Assembly (NCBI GenBank): GCA_024867545.1
Contig: JANFNE010000021.1
Location: forward strand, 1 to 64,000
From: Phytopythium helicoides
Lineage: Eukaryota; Oomycota; Peronosporomycetes; Pythiales; Pythiaceae
DNA length: 64,000 bases
Reading direction: 5' to 3'
A program made the position numbers and the translations under genes. Of this stretch, positions 1 to 13,113 are shown one piece after another (position 1 is the stretch's first letter; each line of letters starts with the position of its first letter). Below the pieces are notes generated by a model that saw only the letters and a program-made list of their open reading frames with translations, was not told the origin of the DNA and did not search any database.

Positions 1-3000
1 GTCGCTTCCACACCTCTAGACATGCCACCACAATCTGCGCGTGCGGACGCATCGCGCGCGCTCACATAGAGCTCTTCAAACGGAGGTCCTTGGGTGACGA
101 GTCCAACATGACATGGTCGGACGTGGTCGCTTCCACACCTCTAGACATGCCACCACAACGGGCGCGCGCGGACGCATCGCGCGCGCTCACATGGAGCTCT
201 TCAAACGGAGGTCCTTGGGTGACGAGTCCAACATGACATGGTCGGACGTGGTCGCTTCCACACCTCTAGACATGCCACCACAACGGGCGCGCGCGGACGC
301 ATCGCGCGCGCTCACATGGAGCTCTTCAAACGGAGGTCCTTGGGTGACGAGTCCAACATGACATGGTCGGACGTGGTCGCTTCCACACCTCTAGACATGC
401 CACCACAACGGGCGCGCGCGGACGCATCGCGCGCGCTCACATGGAGCTCTTCAAACGGAGGTCCTTGGGTGACGAGTCCAACATGACATGGTCGGACGTG
501 GTCGCTTCCACACCTCTAGACATGCCACCACAACGGGCGCGCGCGGACGCATCGCGCGCGCTCACATGGAGTTGTCCAAATGGAGGTCCTTGGGTGACGA
601 GTCCAACATGACATGGTCGGACGTGGTCGCTTCCACACCTCTAGACATGCCACCACAATCTGCGCGTGCGGACGCATCGCGCGCGCTCACATAGAGCTCT
701 TCAAACGGAGGTCCTTGGGTGACGAGTCCAACATGACATGGTCGGACGTGGTCGCTTCCACACCTCTAGACATGCCACCACAACGGGCGCGCGCGGACGC
801 ATCGCGCGCGCTCACATGGAGCTCTTCAAACGGAGGTCCTTGGGTGACGAGTCCAACATGACATGGTCGGACGTGGTCGCTTCCACACCTCTAGACATGC
901 CACCACAACGGGCGCGCGCGGACGCATCGCGCGCGCTCACATGGAGCTCTTCAAACGGAGGTCCTTGGGTGACGAGTCCAACATGACATGGTCGGACGTG
1001 GTCGCTTCCACACCTCTAGACATGCCACCACAATCTGCGCGCGCGGACGCATCGCGCGCGCTCACATGGAGCTCTTCAAACGGAGGTCCTTGGGTGACGA
1101 GTCCAACATGACATGGTCGGACGTGGTCGCTTCCACACCTCTAGACATGCCACCACAATCTGCGCGCGCGGACGCATCGCGCGCGCTCACATGGAGCTCT
1201 TCAAACGGAGGTCCTTGGGTGACGAGTCCAACATGACATGGTCGGACGTGGTCGCTTCCACACCTCTAGACATGCCACCACAACGGGCGCGCGCGGACGC
1301 ATCGCGCGCGCTCACATGGAGCTCTTCAAACGGAGGTCCTTGGGTGACGAGTCCAACATGACATGGTCGGACGTGGTCGCTTCCACACCTCTAGACATGC
1401 CACCACAACGGGCGCGCGCGGACGCATCGCGCGCGCTCACATGGAGCTCTTCAAACGGAGGTCCTTGGGTGACGAGTCCAACATGACATGGTCGGACGTG
1501 GTCGCTTCCACACCTCTAGACATGCCACCACAACGGGGCGCGCGCGGACGCATCGCGCGCGCTCACATGGAGCTCTTCAAACGGAGGTCCTTGGGTGACG
1601 AGTCCAACATGACATGGTCGGACGTGGTCGCTTCCACACCTCTAGACATGCCACCACAACGGGCGCGCGCGGACGCATCGCGCGCGCTCACATGGAGCTC
1701 TTCAAACGGAGGTCCTTGGGTGACGAGTTCAACATGACATGGTCGGACGTGGTCGCTTCCACACCTCTAGACATGCCACCACAATCTGCGCGCGCGGACG
1801 CATCGCGCGCGCTCACATAGAGCTCTTCAAACGGAGGTCCTTGGGTGACGAGTCCAACATGACATGGTCGGACGTGGTCGCTTCCACACCTCTAGACATG
1901 TCACCACAACGGGCGCGCGCGGACGCATCGCGCGCGCTCACATGGAGCTCTTCAAACGGAGGTCCTTGGGTGACGAGTCCAACATGACATGGTCGGACGT
2001 GGTCGCTTCCACACCTCTAGACATGCCACCACAACGGGCGCGCGCGGACGCATCGCGCGCGCTCACATGGAGCTCTTCAAACGGAGGTCCTTGGGTGACG
2101 AGTCCAACATGACATGGTCGGACGTGGTCGCTTCCACACCTCTAGACATGCCACCACAATCTGCGCGCGCGGACGCATCGCGCGCGCTCACATGGAGCTC
2201 TTCAAACGGAGGTCCTTGGGTGACGAGTCCAACATGACATGGTCGGACGTGGTCGCTTCCACACCTCTAGACATGCCACCACAATCTGCGCGCGCGGACG
2301 CATCGCGCGCGCTCACATGGAGCTCTTCAAACGGAGGTCCTTGGGTGACGAGTCCAACATGACATGGTCGGACGTGGTCGCTTCCACACCTCTAGACATG
2401 CCACCACAACGGGCGCGCGCGGACGCATCGCGCGCGCTCACATGGAGCTCTTCAAACGGAGGTCCTTGGGTGACGAGTCCAACATGACATGGTCGGACGT
2501 GGTCGCTTCCACACCTCTAGACATGCCACCACAACGGGCGCGCGCGGACGCATCGCGCGCGCTCACATGGAGCTCTTCAAACGGAGGTCCTTGGGTGACG
2601 AGTCCAACATGACATGGTCGGACGTGGTCGCTTCCACACCTCTAGACATGCCACCACAACGGGCGCGCGCAGACGCATCGCGCGCGCTCACATGGAGCTC
2701 TTCAAACGGAGGTCCTTGGGTGACGAGTCCAACATGACATGGTCGGACGTGGTCGCTTCCACACCTCTAGACATGCCACCACAACGGGCGCGCGCGGACG
2801 CATCGCGCGCGCTCACATAGAGCTCTTCAAACGGAGGTCCTTGGGTGACGAGTCCAACATGACATGGTCGGACGTGGTCGCTTCCACACCTCTAGACATG
2901 CCACCACAACGGGCGCGCGCGGACGCATCGCGCGCGCTCACATGGAGCTCTTCAAACGGAGGTCCTTGGGTGACGAGTCCAACATGACATGGTCGGACGT

Positions 3001-3738
3001 GGTCGCTTCCACACCTCTAGACATGCCACCACAACGGGCGCGCGCGGACGCATCGCGCGCGCTCACATGGAGCTCTTCAAACGGAGGTCCTTGGGTGACG
3101 AGTCCAACATGACATGGTCGGACGTGGTCGCTTCCACACCTCTAGACATGCCACCACAACGGGCGCGCGCGGACGCATCGCGCGCGCTCACATGGAGCTC
3201 TTCAAACGGAGGTCCTTGGGTGACGAGTCCAACATGACATGGTCGGACGTGGTCGCTTCCACACCTCTAGACATGCCACCACAACGGGCGCGCGCGGACG
3301 CATCGCGCGCGCTCACATGGAGCTCTTCAAACGGAGGTCCTTGGGTGACGAGTCCAACATGACATGGTCGGACGTGGTCGCTTCCACACCTCTAGACATG
3401 CCACCACAACGGGCGCGCGCAGACGCATCGCGCGCGCTCACATGGAGCTCTTCAAACGGAGGTCCTTGGGTGACGAGTCCAACATGACATGGTCGGACGT
3501 GGTCGCTTCCACACCTCTAGACATGCCACCACAACGGGCGCGCGCGGACGCATCGCGCGCGCTCACATAGAGCTCTTCAAACGGAGGTCCTTGGGTGACG
3601 AGTCCAACATGACATGGTCGGACGTGGTCGCTTCCACACCTCTAGACATGCCACCACAATCTGCGCGCGCGGACGCATCGCGCGCGCTCACATGGAGCTC
3701 TTCAAACGGAGGTCCTTGGGTGACGAGTCCAACATGAC

Positions 3739-5113
3739 ATGGTCGGACGTGGTCGCTTCCACACCTCTAGACATGCCACCACAACGGGCGCGCGCGGACG
3801 CATCGCGCGCGCTCACTTGGAGTTGTCCAAACGGAGGTCCTTGGGTGACGAGTCCAACATGACATGGTCGGACGTGGTCGCTTCCACACCTCTAGACATG
3901 CCACCACAACGGGCGCGCGCGGACGCATCGCGCGCGCTCACATGGAGCTCTTCAAACGGAGGTCCTTGGGTGACGAGTCCAACATGACATGGTCGGACGT
4001 GGTCGCTTCCACACCTCTAGACATGCCACCACAATCTGCGCGCGCGGACGCATCGCGCGCGCTCACATGGAGCTCTTCAAACGGAGGTCCTTGGGTGACG
4101 AGTCCAACATGACATGGTCGGACGTGGTCGCTTCCACACCTCTAGACATGCCACCACAACGGGCGCGCGCGGACGCATCGCGCGCGCTCACTTGGAGTTG
4201 TCCAAACGGAGGTCCTTGGGTGACGAGTCCAACATGACATGGTCGGACGTGGTCGCTTCCACACCTCTAGACATGCCACCACAACGGGCGCGCGCGGACG
4301 CATCGCGCGCGCTCACATGGAGCTCTTCAAACGGAGGTCCTTGGGTGACGAGTCCAACATGACATGGTCGGACGTGGTCGCTTCCACACCTCTAGACATG
4401 CCACCACAACGGGCGCGCGCGGACGCATCGCGCGCGCTCACATGGAGCTCTTCAAACGGAGGTCCTTGGGTGACGAGTCCAACATGACATGGTCGGACGT
4501 GGTCGCTTCCACACCTCTAGACATGCCACCACAACGGGCGCGCGCGGACGCATCGCGCGCGCTCACTTGGAGTTGTCCAAACGGAGGTCCTTGGGTGACG
4601 AGTCCAACATGACATGGTCGGACGTGGTCGCTTCCACACCTCTAGACATGCCACCACAACGGGCGCGCGCGGACGCATCGCGCGCGCTCACATGGAGCTC
4701 TTCAAACGGAGGTCCTTGGGTGACGAGTCCAACATGACATGGTCGGACGTGGTCGCTTCCACACCTCTAGACATGCCACCACAACGGGCGCGCGCGGACG
4801 CATCGCGCGCGCTCACATGGAGCTCTTCAAACGGAGGTCCTTGGGTGACGAGTCCAACATGACATGGTCGGACGTGGTCGCTTCCACACCTCTAGACATG
4901 CCACCACAACGGGCGCGCGCGGACGCATCGCGCGCGCTCACTTGGAGTTGTCCAAATGGAGGTCCTTGGGTGACGAGTCCAACATGACATGGTCGGACGT
5001 GGTCGCTTCCACACCTCTAGACATGCCACCACAACGGGCGCGCGCGGACGCATCGCGCGCGCTCACATGGAGCTCTTCAAACGGAGGTCCTTGGGTGACG
5101 AGTCCAACATGAC
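3739..5113. repeat. 375-bp (trimer) spacing of satellite variants
   Basis: The CTTGGAGTTGTCC variant appears at the end of units beginning 3,614, 3,989, 4,364 and 4,739, exactly every third unit, with GAGCTCTTC units between. This regular spacing indicates amplification of a three-unit block rather than single units. Confidence 0.7.
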
Positions 5114-8100
5114 ATGGTCGGACGTGGTCGCTTCCACACCTCTAGACATGCCACCACAACGGGCGCGCGCGGACGCATCGCGCGCGCTCACATGGAGCTC
5201 TTCAAACGGAGGTCCTTGGGTGACGAGTCCAACATGACATGGTCGGACGTGGTCGCTTCCACACCTCTAGACATGCCACCACAACGGGCGCGCGCGGACG
5301 CATCGCGCGCGCTCACATGGAGCTCTTCAAACGGAGGTCCTTGGGTGACGAGTCCAACATGACATGGTCGGACGTGGTCGCTTCCACACCTCTAGACATG
5401 CCACCACAACGGGCGCGCGCGGACGCATCGCGCGCGCTCACATGGAGCTCTTCAAACGGAGGTCCTTGGGTGACGAGTCCAACATGACATGGTCGGACGT
5501 GGTCGCTTCCACACCTCTAGACATGCCACCACAACGGGCGCGCGCGGACGCATCGCGCGCGCTCACATGGAGCTCTTCAAACGGAGGTCCTTGGGTGACG
5601 AGTCCAACATGACATGGTCGGACGTGGTCGCTTCCACACCTCTAGACATGCCACCACAACGGGCGCGCGCGGACGCATCGCGCGCGCTCACATGGAGCTC
5701 TTCAAACGGAGGTCCTTGGGTGACGAGTCCAACATGACATGGTCGGACGTGGTCGCTTCCACACCTCTAGACATGCCACCACAACGGGCGCGCGCGGACG
5801 CATCGCGCGCGCTCACATGGAGCTCTTCAAACGGAGGTCCTTGGGTGACGAGTCCAACATGACATGGTCGGACGTGGTCGCTTCCACACCTCTAGACATG
5901 CCACCACAACGGGCGCGCGCGGACGCATCGCGCGCGCTCACATGGAGCTCTTCAAACGGAGGTCCTTGGGTGACGAGTCCAACATGACATGGTCGGACGT
6001 GGTCGCTTCCACACCTCTAGACATGCCACCACAACGGGCGCGCGCGGACGCATCGCGCGCGCTCACATGGAGCTCTTCAAACGGAGGTCCTTGGGTGACG
6101 AGTCCAACATGACATGGTCGGACGTGGTCGCTTCCACACCTCTAGACATGCCACCACAATCTGCGCGCGCGGACGCATCGCGCGCGCTCACATGGAGCTC
6201 TTCAAACGGAGGTCCTTGGGTGACGAGTCCAACATGACATGGTCGGACGTGGTCGCTTCCACACCTCTAGACATGCCACCACAACGGGCGCGCGCGGACG
6301 CATCGCGCGCGCTCACATGGAGCTCTTCAAACGGAGGTCCTTGGGTGACGAGTCCAACATGACATGGTCGGACGTGGTCGCTTCCACACCTCTAGACATG
6401 CCACCACAACGGGCGCGCGCGGACGCATCGCGCGCGCTCACATGGAGCTCTTCAAACGGAGGTCCTTGGGTGACGAGTCCAACATGACATGGTCGGACGT
6501 GGTCGCTTCCACACCTCTAGACATGCCACCACAACGGGCGCGCGCGGACGCATCGCGCGCGCTCACATGGAGCTCTTCAAACGGAGGTCCTTGGGTGACG
6601 AGTCCAACATGACATGGTCGGACGTGGTCGCTTCCACACCTCTAGACATGCCACCACAACGGGCGCGCGCGGACGCATCGCGCGCGCTCACATGGAGCTC
6701 TTCAAACGGAGGTCCTTGGGTGACGAGTCCAACATGACATGGTCGGACGTGGTCGCTTCCACACCTCTAGACATGCCACCACAACGGGCGCGCGCGGACG
6801 CATCGCGCGCGCTCACATGGAGCTCTTCAAACGGAGGTCCTTGGGTGACGAGTCCAACATGACATGGTCGGACGTGGTCGCTTCCACACCTCTAGACATG
6901 CCACCACAACGGGCGCGCGCGGACGCATCGCGCGCGCTCACATGGAGCTCTTCAAACGGAGGTCCTTGGGTGACGAGTCCAACATGACATGGTCGGACGT
7001 GGTCGCTTCCACACCTCTAGACATGCCACCACAACGGGCGCGCGCGGACGCATCGCGCGCGCTCACATGGAGCTCTTCAAACGGAGGTCCTTGGGTGACG
7101 AGTCCAACATGACATGGTCGGACGTGGTCGCTTCCACACCTCTAGACATGCCACCACAACGGGCGCGCGCGGACGCATCGCGCGCGCTCACTTGGAGTTG
7201 TCCAAATGGAGGTCCTTGGGTGACGAGTCCAACATGACATGGTCGGACGTGGTCGCTTCCACACCTCTAGACATGCCACCACAACGGGCGCGCGCGGACG
7301 CATCGCGCGCGCTCACATGGAGCTCTTCAAACGGAGGTCCTTGGGTGACGAGTCCAACATGACATGGTCGGACGTGGTCGCTTCCACACCTCTAGACATG
7401 CCACCACAACGGGCGCGCGCGGACGCATCGCGCGCGCTCACATGGAGCTCTTCAAACGGAGGTCCTTGGGTGACGAGTCCAACATGACATGGTCGGACGT
7501 GGTCGCTTCCACACCTCTAGACATGCCACCACAACGGGCGCGCGCGGACGCATCGCGCGCGCTCACATGGAGCTCTTCAAACGGAGGTCCTTGGGTGACG
7601 AGTCCAACATGACATGGTCGGACGTGGTCGCTTCCACACCTCTAGACATGCCACCACAACGGGCGCGCGCGGACGCATCGCGCGCGCTCACATGGAGCTC
7701 TTCAAACGGAGGTCCTTGGGTGACGAGTCCAACATGACATGGTCGGACGTGGTCGCTTCCACACCTCTAGACATGCCACCACAACGGGCGCGCGCGGACG
7801 CATCGCGCGCGCTCACTTGGAGTTGTCCAAATGGAGGTCCTTGGGTGACGAGTCCAACATGACATGGTCGGACGTGGTCGCTTCCACACCTCTAGACATG
7901 CCACCACAACGGGCGCGCGCGGACGCATCGCGCGCGCTCACATGGAGCTCTTCAAACGGAGGTCCTTGGGTGACGAGTCCAACATGACATGGTCGGACGT
8001 GGTCGCTTCCACACCTCTAGACATGCCACCACAACGGGCGCGCGCGGACGCATCGCGCGCGCTCACATGGAGCTCTTCAAACGGAGGTCCTTGGGTGACG

Positions 8101-10363
8101 AGTCCAACATGACATGGTCGGACGTGGTCGCTTCCACACCTCTAGACATGCCACCACAACGGGCGCGCGCGGACGCATCGCGCGCGCTCACATGGAGCTC
8201 TTCAAACGGAGGTCCTTGGGTGACGAGTCCAACATGACATGGTCGGACGTGGTCGCTTCCACACCTCTAGACATGCCACCACAACGGGCGCGCGCGGACG
8301 CATCGCGTGCGCTCACTTGGAGTTGTCCAAATGGAGGTCCTTGGGTGACGAGTCCAACATGACATGGTCGGACGTGGTCGCTTCCACACCTCTAGACATG
8401 CCACCACAACGGGCGCGCGCGGACGCATCGCGCGCGCTCACATGGAGCTCTTCAAACGGAGGTCCTTGGGTGACGAGTCCAACATGACATGGTCGGACGT
8501 GGTCGCTTCCACACCTCTAGACATGCCACCACAACGGGCGCGCGCGGACGCATCGCGTGCGCTCACTTGGAGTTGTCCAAATGGAGGTCCTTGGGTGACG
8601 AGTCCAACATGACATGGTCGGACGTGGTCGCTTCCACACCTCTAGACATGCCACCACAACGGGCGCGCGCGGACGCATCGCGCGCGCTCACATGGAGCTC
8701 TTCAAACGGAGGTCCTTGGGTGACGAGTCCAACATGACATGGTCGGACGTGGTCGCTTCCACACCTCTAGACATGCCACCACAACGGGCGCGCGCGGACG
8801 CATCGCGCGCGCTCACATGGAGCTCTTCAAACGGAGGTCCTTGGGTGACGAGTCCAACATGACATGGTCGGACGTGGTCGCTTCCACACCTCTAGACATG
8901 CCACCACAACGGGCGCGCGCGGACGCATCGCGCGCGCTCACATGGAGCTCTTCAAACGGAGGTCCTTGGGTGACGAGTCCAACATGACATGGTCGGACGT
9001 GGTCACTTCCACACCTCTAGACATGCCACCACAACGGGCGCGCGCGGACGCATCGCGCGCGCTCACATGGAGCTCTTCAAACGGAGGTCCTTGGGTGACG
9101 AGTCCAACATGACATGGTCGGACGTGGTCACTTCCGCACCTCTAGACATGCCACCACAACGGGCGCGCGCGGACGCATCGCGCGCGCTCACATGGAGCTC
9201 TTCAAACGGAGGTCCTTGGGTGACGAGTCCAACATGACATGGTCGGACGTGGTCACTTCCGCACCTCTAGACATGCCACCACAACGGGCGCGCGCGGACG
9301 CATCGCGCGCGCTCACTTGGAGTTGTCCAAATGGAGGTCCTTGGGTGACGAGTCCAACATGACATGGTCGGACGTGGTCGCTTCCACACCTCTAGACATG
9401 CCACCACAATCTGCACGTGCGGACGCATCGCGCGCGCTCACATGGAGCTCTTCAAACGGAGGTCCTTGGGTGACGAGTCCAACATGACATGGTCGGACGT
9501 GGTCGCTTCCACACCTCTAGACATGCCACCACAATCTGCGCGCGCGGACGCATCGCGCGCGCTCACATGGAGCTCTTCAAACGGAGGTCCTTGGGTGACG
9601 AGTCCAACATGACATGGTCGGACGTGGTCGCTTCCACACCTCTAGACATGCCACCACAACGGGCGCGCGCGGACGCATCGCGCGCGCTCACATGGAGCTC
9701 TTCAAACGGAGGTCCTTGGGTGACGAGTCCAACATGACATGGTCGGACGTGGTCGCTTCCACACCTCTAGACATGCCACCACAACGGGCGCGCGCGGACG
9801 CATCGCGCGCGCTCACATGGAGCTCTTCAAACGGAGGTCCTTGGGTGACGAGTCCAACATGACATGGTCGGACGTGGTCGCTTCCACACCTCTAGACATG
9901 CCACCACAACGGGCGCGCGCGGACGCATCGCGCGCGCTCACATGGAGCTCTTCAAACGGAGGTCCTTGGGTGACGAGTCCAACATGACATGGTCGGACGT
10001 GGTCGCTTCCACACCTCTAGACATGCCACCACAACGGGCGCGCGCGGACGCATCGCGCGCGCTCACATGGAGCTCTTCAAACGGAGGTCCTTGGGTGACG
10101 AGTCCAACATGACATGGTCGGACGTGGTCGCTTCCACACCTCTAGACATGCCACCACAACGGGCGCGCGCGGACGCATCGCGCGCGCTCACTTGGAGTTG
10201 TCCAAATGGAGGTCCTTGGGTGACGAGTCCAACATGACATGGTCGGACGTGGTCGCTTCCACACCTCTAGACATGCCACCACAACGGGCGCGCGCGGACG
10301 CATCGCGCGCGCTCACTTGGAGTTGTCCAAATGGAGGTCCTTGGGTGACGAGTCCAACATGAC

Positions 10364-11863
10364 ATGGTCGGACGTGGTCGCTTCCACCCCTCTAGACATG
10401 CCACCACAACGGGCGCGCGCGGACGCATCGCGCGCGCTCACATGGAGCTCTTCAAACGGAGGTCCTTGGGTGACGAGTCCAACATGACATGGTCGGACGT
10501 GGTCGCTTCCACACCTCTAGACATGCCACCACAACGGGCGCGCGCGGACGCATCGCGCGCGCTCACTTGGAGTTGTCCAAATGGAGGTCCTTGGGTGACG
10601 AGTCCAACATGACATGGTCGGACGTGGTCGCTTCCACACCTCTAGACATGCCACCACAACGGGCGCGCGCGGACGCATCGCGCGCGCTCACTTGGAGTTG
10701 TCCAAATGGAGGTCCTTGGGTGACGAGTCCAACATGACATGGTCGGACGTGGTCGCTTCCACCCCTCTAGACATGCCACCACAACGGGCGCGCGCGGACG
10801 CATCGCGCGCGCTCACATGGAGCTCTTCAAACGGAGGTCCTTGGGTGACGAGTCCAACATGACATGGTCGGACGTGGTCGCTTCCACACCTCTAGACATG
10901 CCACCACAACGGGCGCGCGCGGACGCATCGCGCGCGCTCACATGGAGCTCTTCAAACGGAGGTCCTTGGGTGACGAGTCCAACATGACATGGTCGGACGT
11001 GGTCGCTTCCACACCTCTAGACATGCCACCACAACGGGCGCGCGCGGACGCATCGCGCGCGCTCACTTGGAGTTGTCCAAATGGAGGTCCTTGGGTGACG
11101 AGTCCAACATGACATGGTCGGACGTGGTCGCTTCCACCCCTCTAGACATGCCACCACAACGGGCGCGCGCGGACGCATCGCGCGCGCTCACATGGAGCTC
11201 TTCAAACGGAGGTCCTTGGGTGACGAGTCCAACATGACATGGTCGGACGTGGTCGCTTCCACACCTCTAGACATGCCACCACAACGGGCGCGCGCGGACG
11301 CATCGCGCGCGCTCACTTGGAGTTGTCCAAATGGAGGTCCTTGGGTGACGAGTCCAACATGACATGGTCGGACGTGGTCGCTTCCACACCTCTAGACATG
11401 CCACCACAACGGGCGCGCGCGGACGCATCGCGCGCGCTCACTTGGAGTTGTCCAAATGGAGGTCCTTGGGTGACGAGTCCAACATGACATGGTCGGACGT
11501 GGTCGCTTCCACCCCTCTAGACATGCCACCACAACGGGCGCGCGCGGACGCATCGCGCGCGCTCACATGGAGCTCTTCAAACGGAGGTCCTTGGGTGACG
11601 AGTCCAACATGACATGGTCGGACGTGGTCGCTTCCACACCTCTAGACATGCCACCACAACGGGCGCGCGCGGACGCATCGCGCGCGCTCACATGGAGCTC
11701 TTCAAACGGAGGTCCTTGGGTGACGAGTCCAACATGACATGGTCGGACGTGGTCGCTTCCACACCTCTAGACATGCCACCACAACGGGCGCGCGCGGACG
11801 CATCGCGCGCGCTCACTTGGAGTTGTCCAAATGGAGGTCCTTGGGTGACGAGTCCAACATGAC
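10364..11863. repeat. 750-bp higher-order repeat, two copies
   Basis: Units starting at 10,364-11,113 show the ordered variant series CACCCC, GTTGTCC, GTTGTCC, CACCCC, GAGCTC, GTTGTCC. The same six-unit series repeats at 11,114-11,863. This is direct evidence of a six-unit block duplication inside the array. Confidence 0.8.
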
Positions 11864-12113
11864 ATGGTCGGACGTGGTCGCTTCCACACCTCTAGACATG
11901 CCACCACAACGGGCGCGCGCGGACGCATCGCGCGCGCTCACATGGAGCTCTTCAAACGGAGGTCCTTGGGTGACGAGTCCAACATGACATGGTCGGACGT
12001 GGTCGCTTCCACACCTCTAGACATGCCACCACAACGGGCGCGCGCGGACGCATCGCGCGCGCTCACATGGAGCTCTTCAAACGGAGGTCCTTGGGTGACG
12101 AGTCCAACATGAC

Positions 12114-13113
12114 ATGGTCGGACGTGGTCGCTTCCACACCTCTAGACATGCCACCACAACGGGCGCGCGCGGACGCATCGCGCGCGCTCACATGGAGCTC
12201 TTCAAACGGAGGTCCTTGGGTGACGAGTCCAACATGACATGGTCGGACGTGGTCGCTTCCACACCTCTAGACATGCCACCACAACGGGCGCGCGCGGACG
12301 CATCGCGTGTGCTCACTTGGAGTTGTCCAAATGGAGGTCCTTGGGTGACGAGTCCAACATGACATGGTCGGACGTGGTCACTTCCGCACCTCTAGACATG
12401 CCACCACAACGGGCGCGCGCGGACGCATCGCGCGCGCTCACATGGAGCTCTTCAAACGGAGGTCCTTGGGTGACGAGTCCAACATGACATGGTCGGACGT
12501 GGTCGCTTCCACACCTCTAGACATGCCACCACAACGGGCGCGCGCGGACGCATCGCGCGCGCTCACATGGAGCTCTTCAAACGGAGGTCCTTGGGTGACG
12601 AGTCCAACATGACATGGTCGGACGTGGTCGCTTCCACACCTCTAGACATGCCACCACAACGGGCGCGCGCGGACGCATCGCGCGCGCTCACATGGAGCTC
12701 TTCAAACGGAGGTCCTTGGGTGACGAGTCCAACATGACATGGTCGGACGTGGTCGCTTCCACACCTCTAGACATGCCACCACAACGGGCGCGCGCGGACG
12801 CATCGCGTGTGCTCACTTGGAGTTGTCCAAATGGAGGTCCTTGGGTGACGAGTCCAACATGACATGGTCGGACGTGGTCACTTCCGCACCTCTAGACATG
12901 CCACCACAACGGGCGCGCGCGGACGCATCGCGCGCGCTCACATGGAGCTCTTCAAACGGAGGTCCTTGGGTGACGAGTCCAACATGACATGGTCGGACGT
13001 GGTCGCTTCCACACCTCTAGACATGCCACCACAACGGGCGCGCGCGGACGCATCGCGCGCGCTCACATGGAGCTCTTCAAACGGAGGTCCTTGGGTGACG
13101 AGTCCAACATGAC
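12114..13113. repeat. 500-bp higher-order repeat, two copies
   Basis: The rare variants GCGTGTGCTCACTTGG and GGTCACTTCCGCACC occur in the same order in the four-unit blocks 12,114-12,613 and 12,614-13,113. The two blocks look identical by eye, implying a recent unequal-exchange or replication-slippage duplication. Confidence 0.85.
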
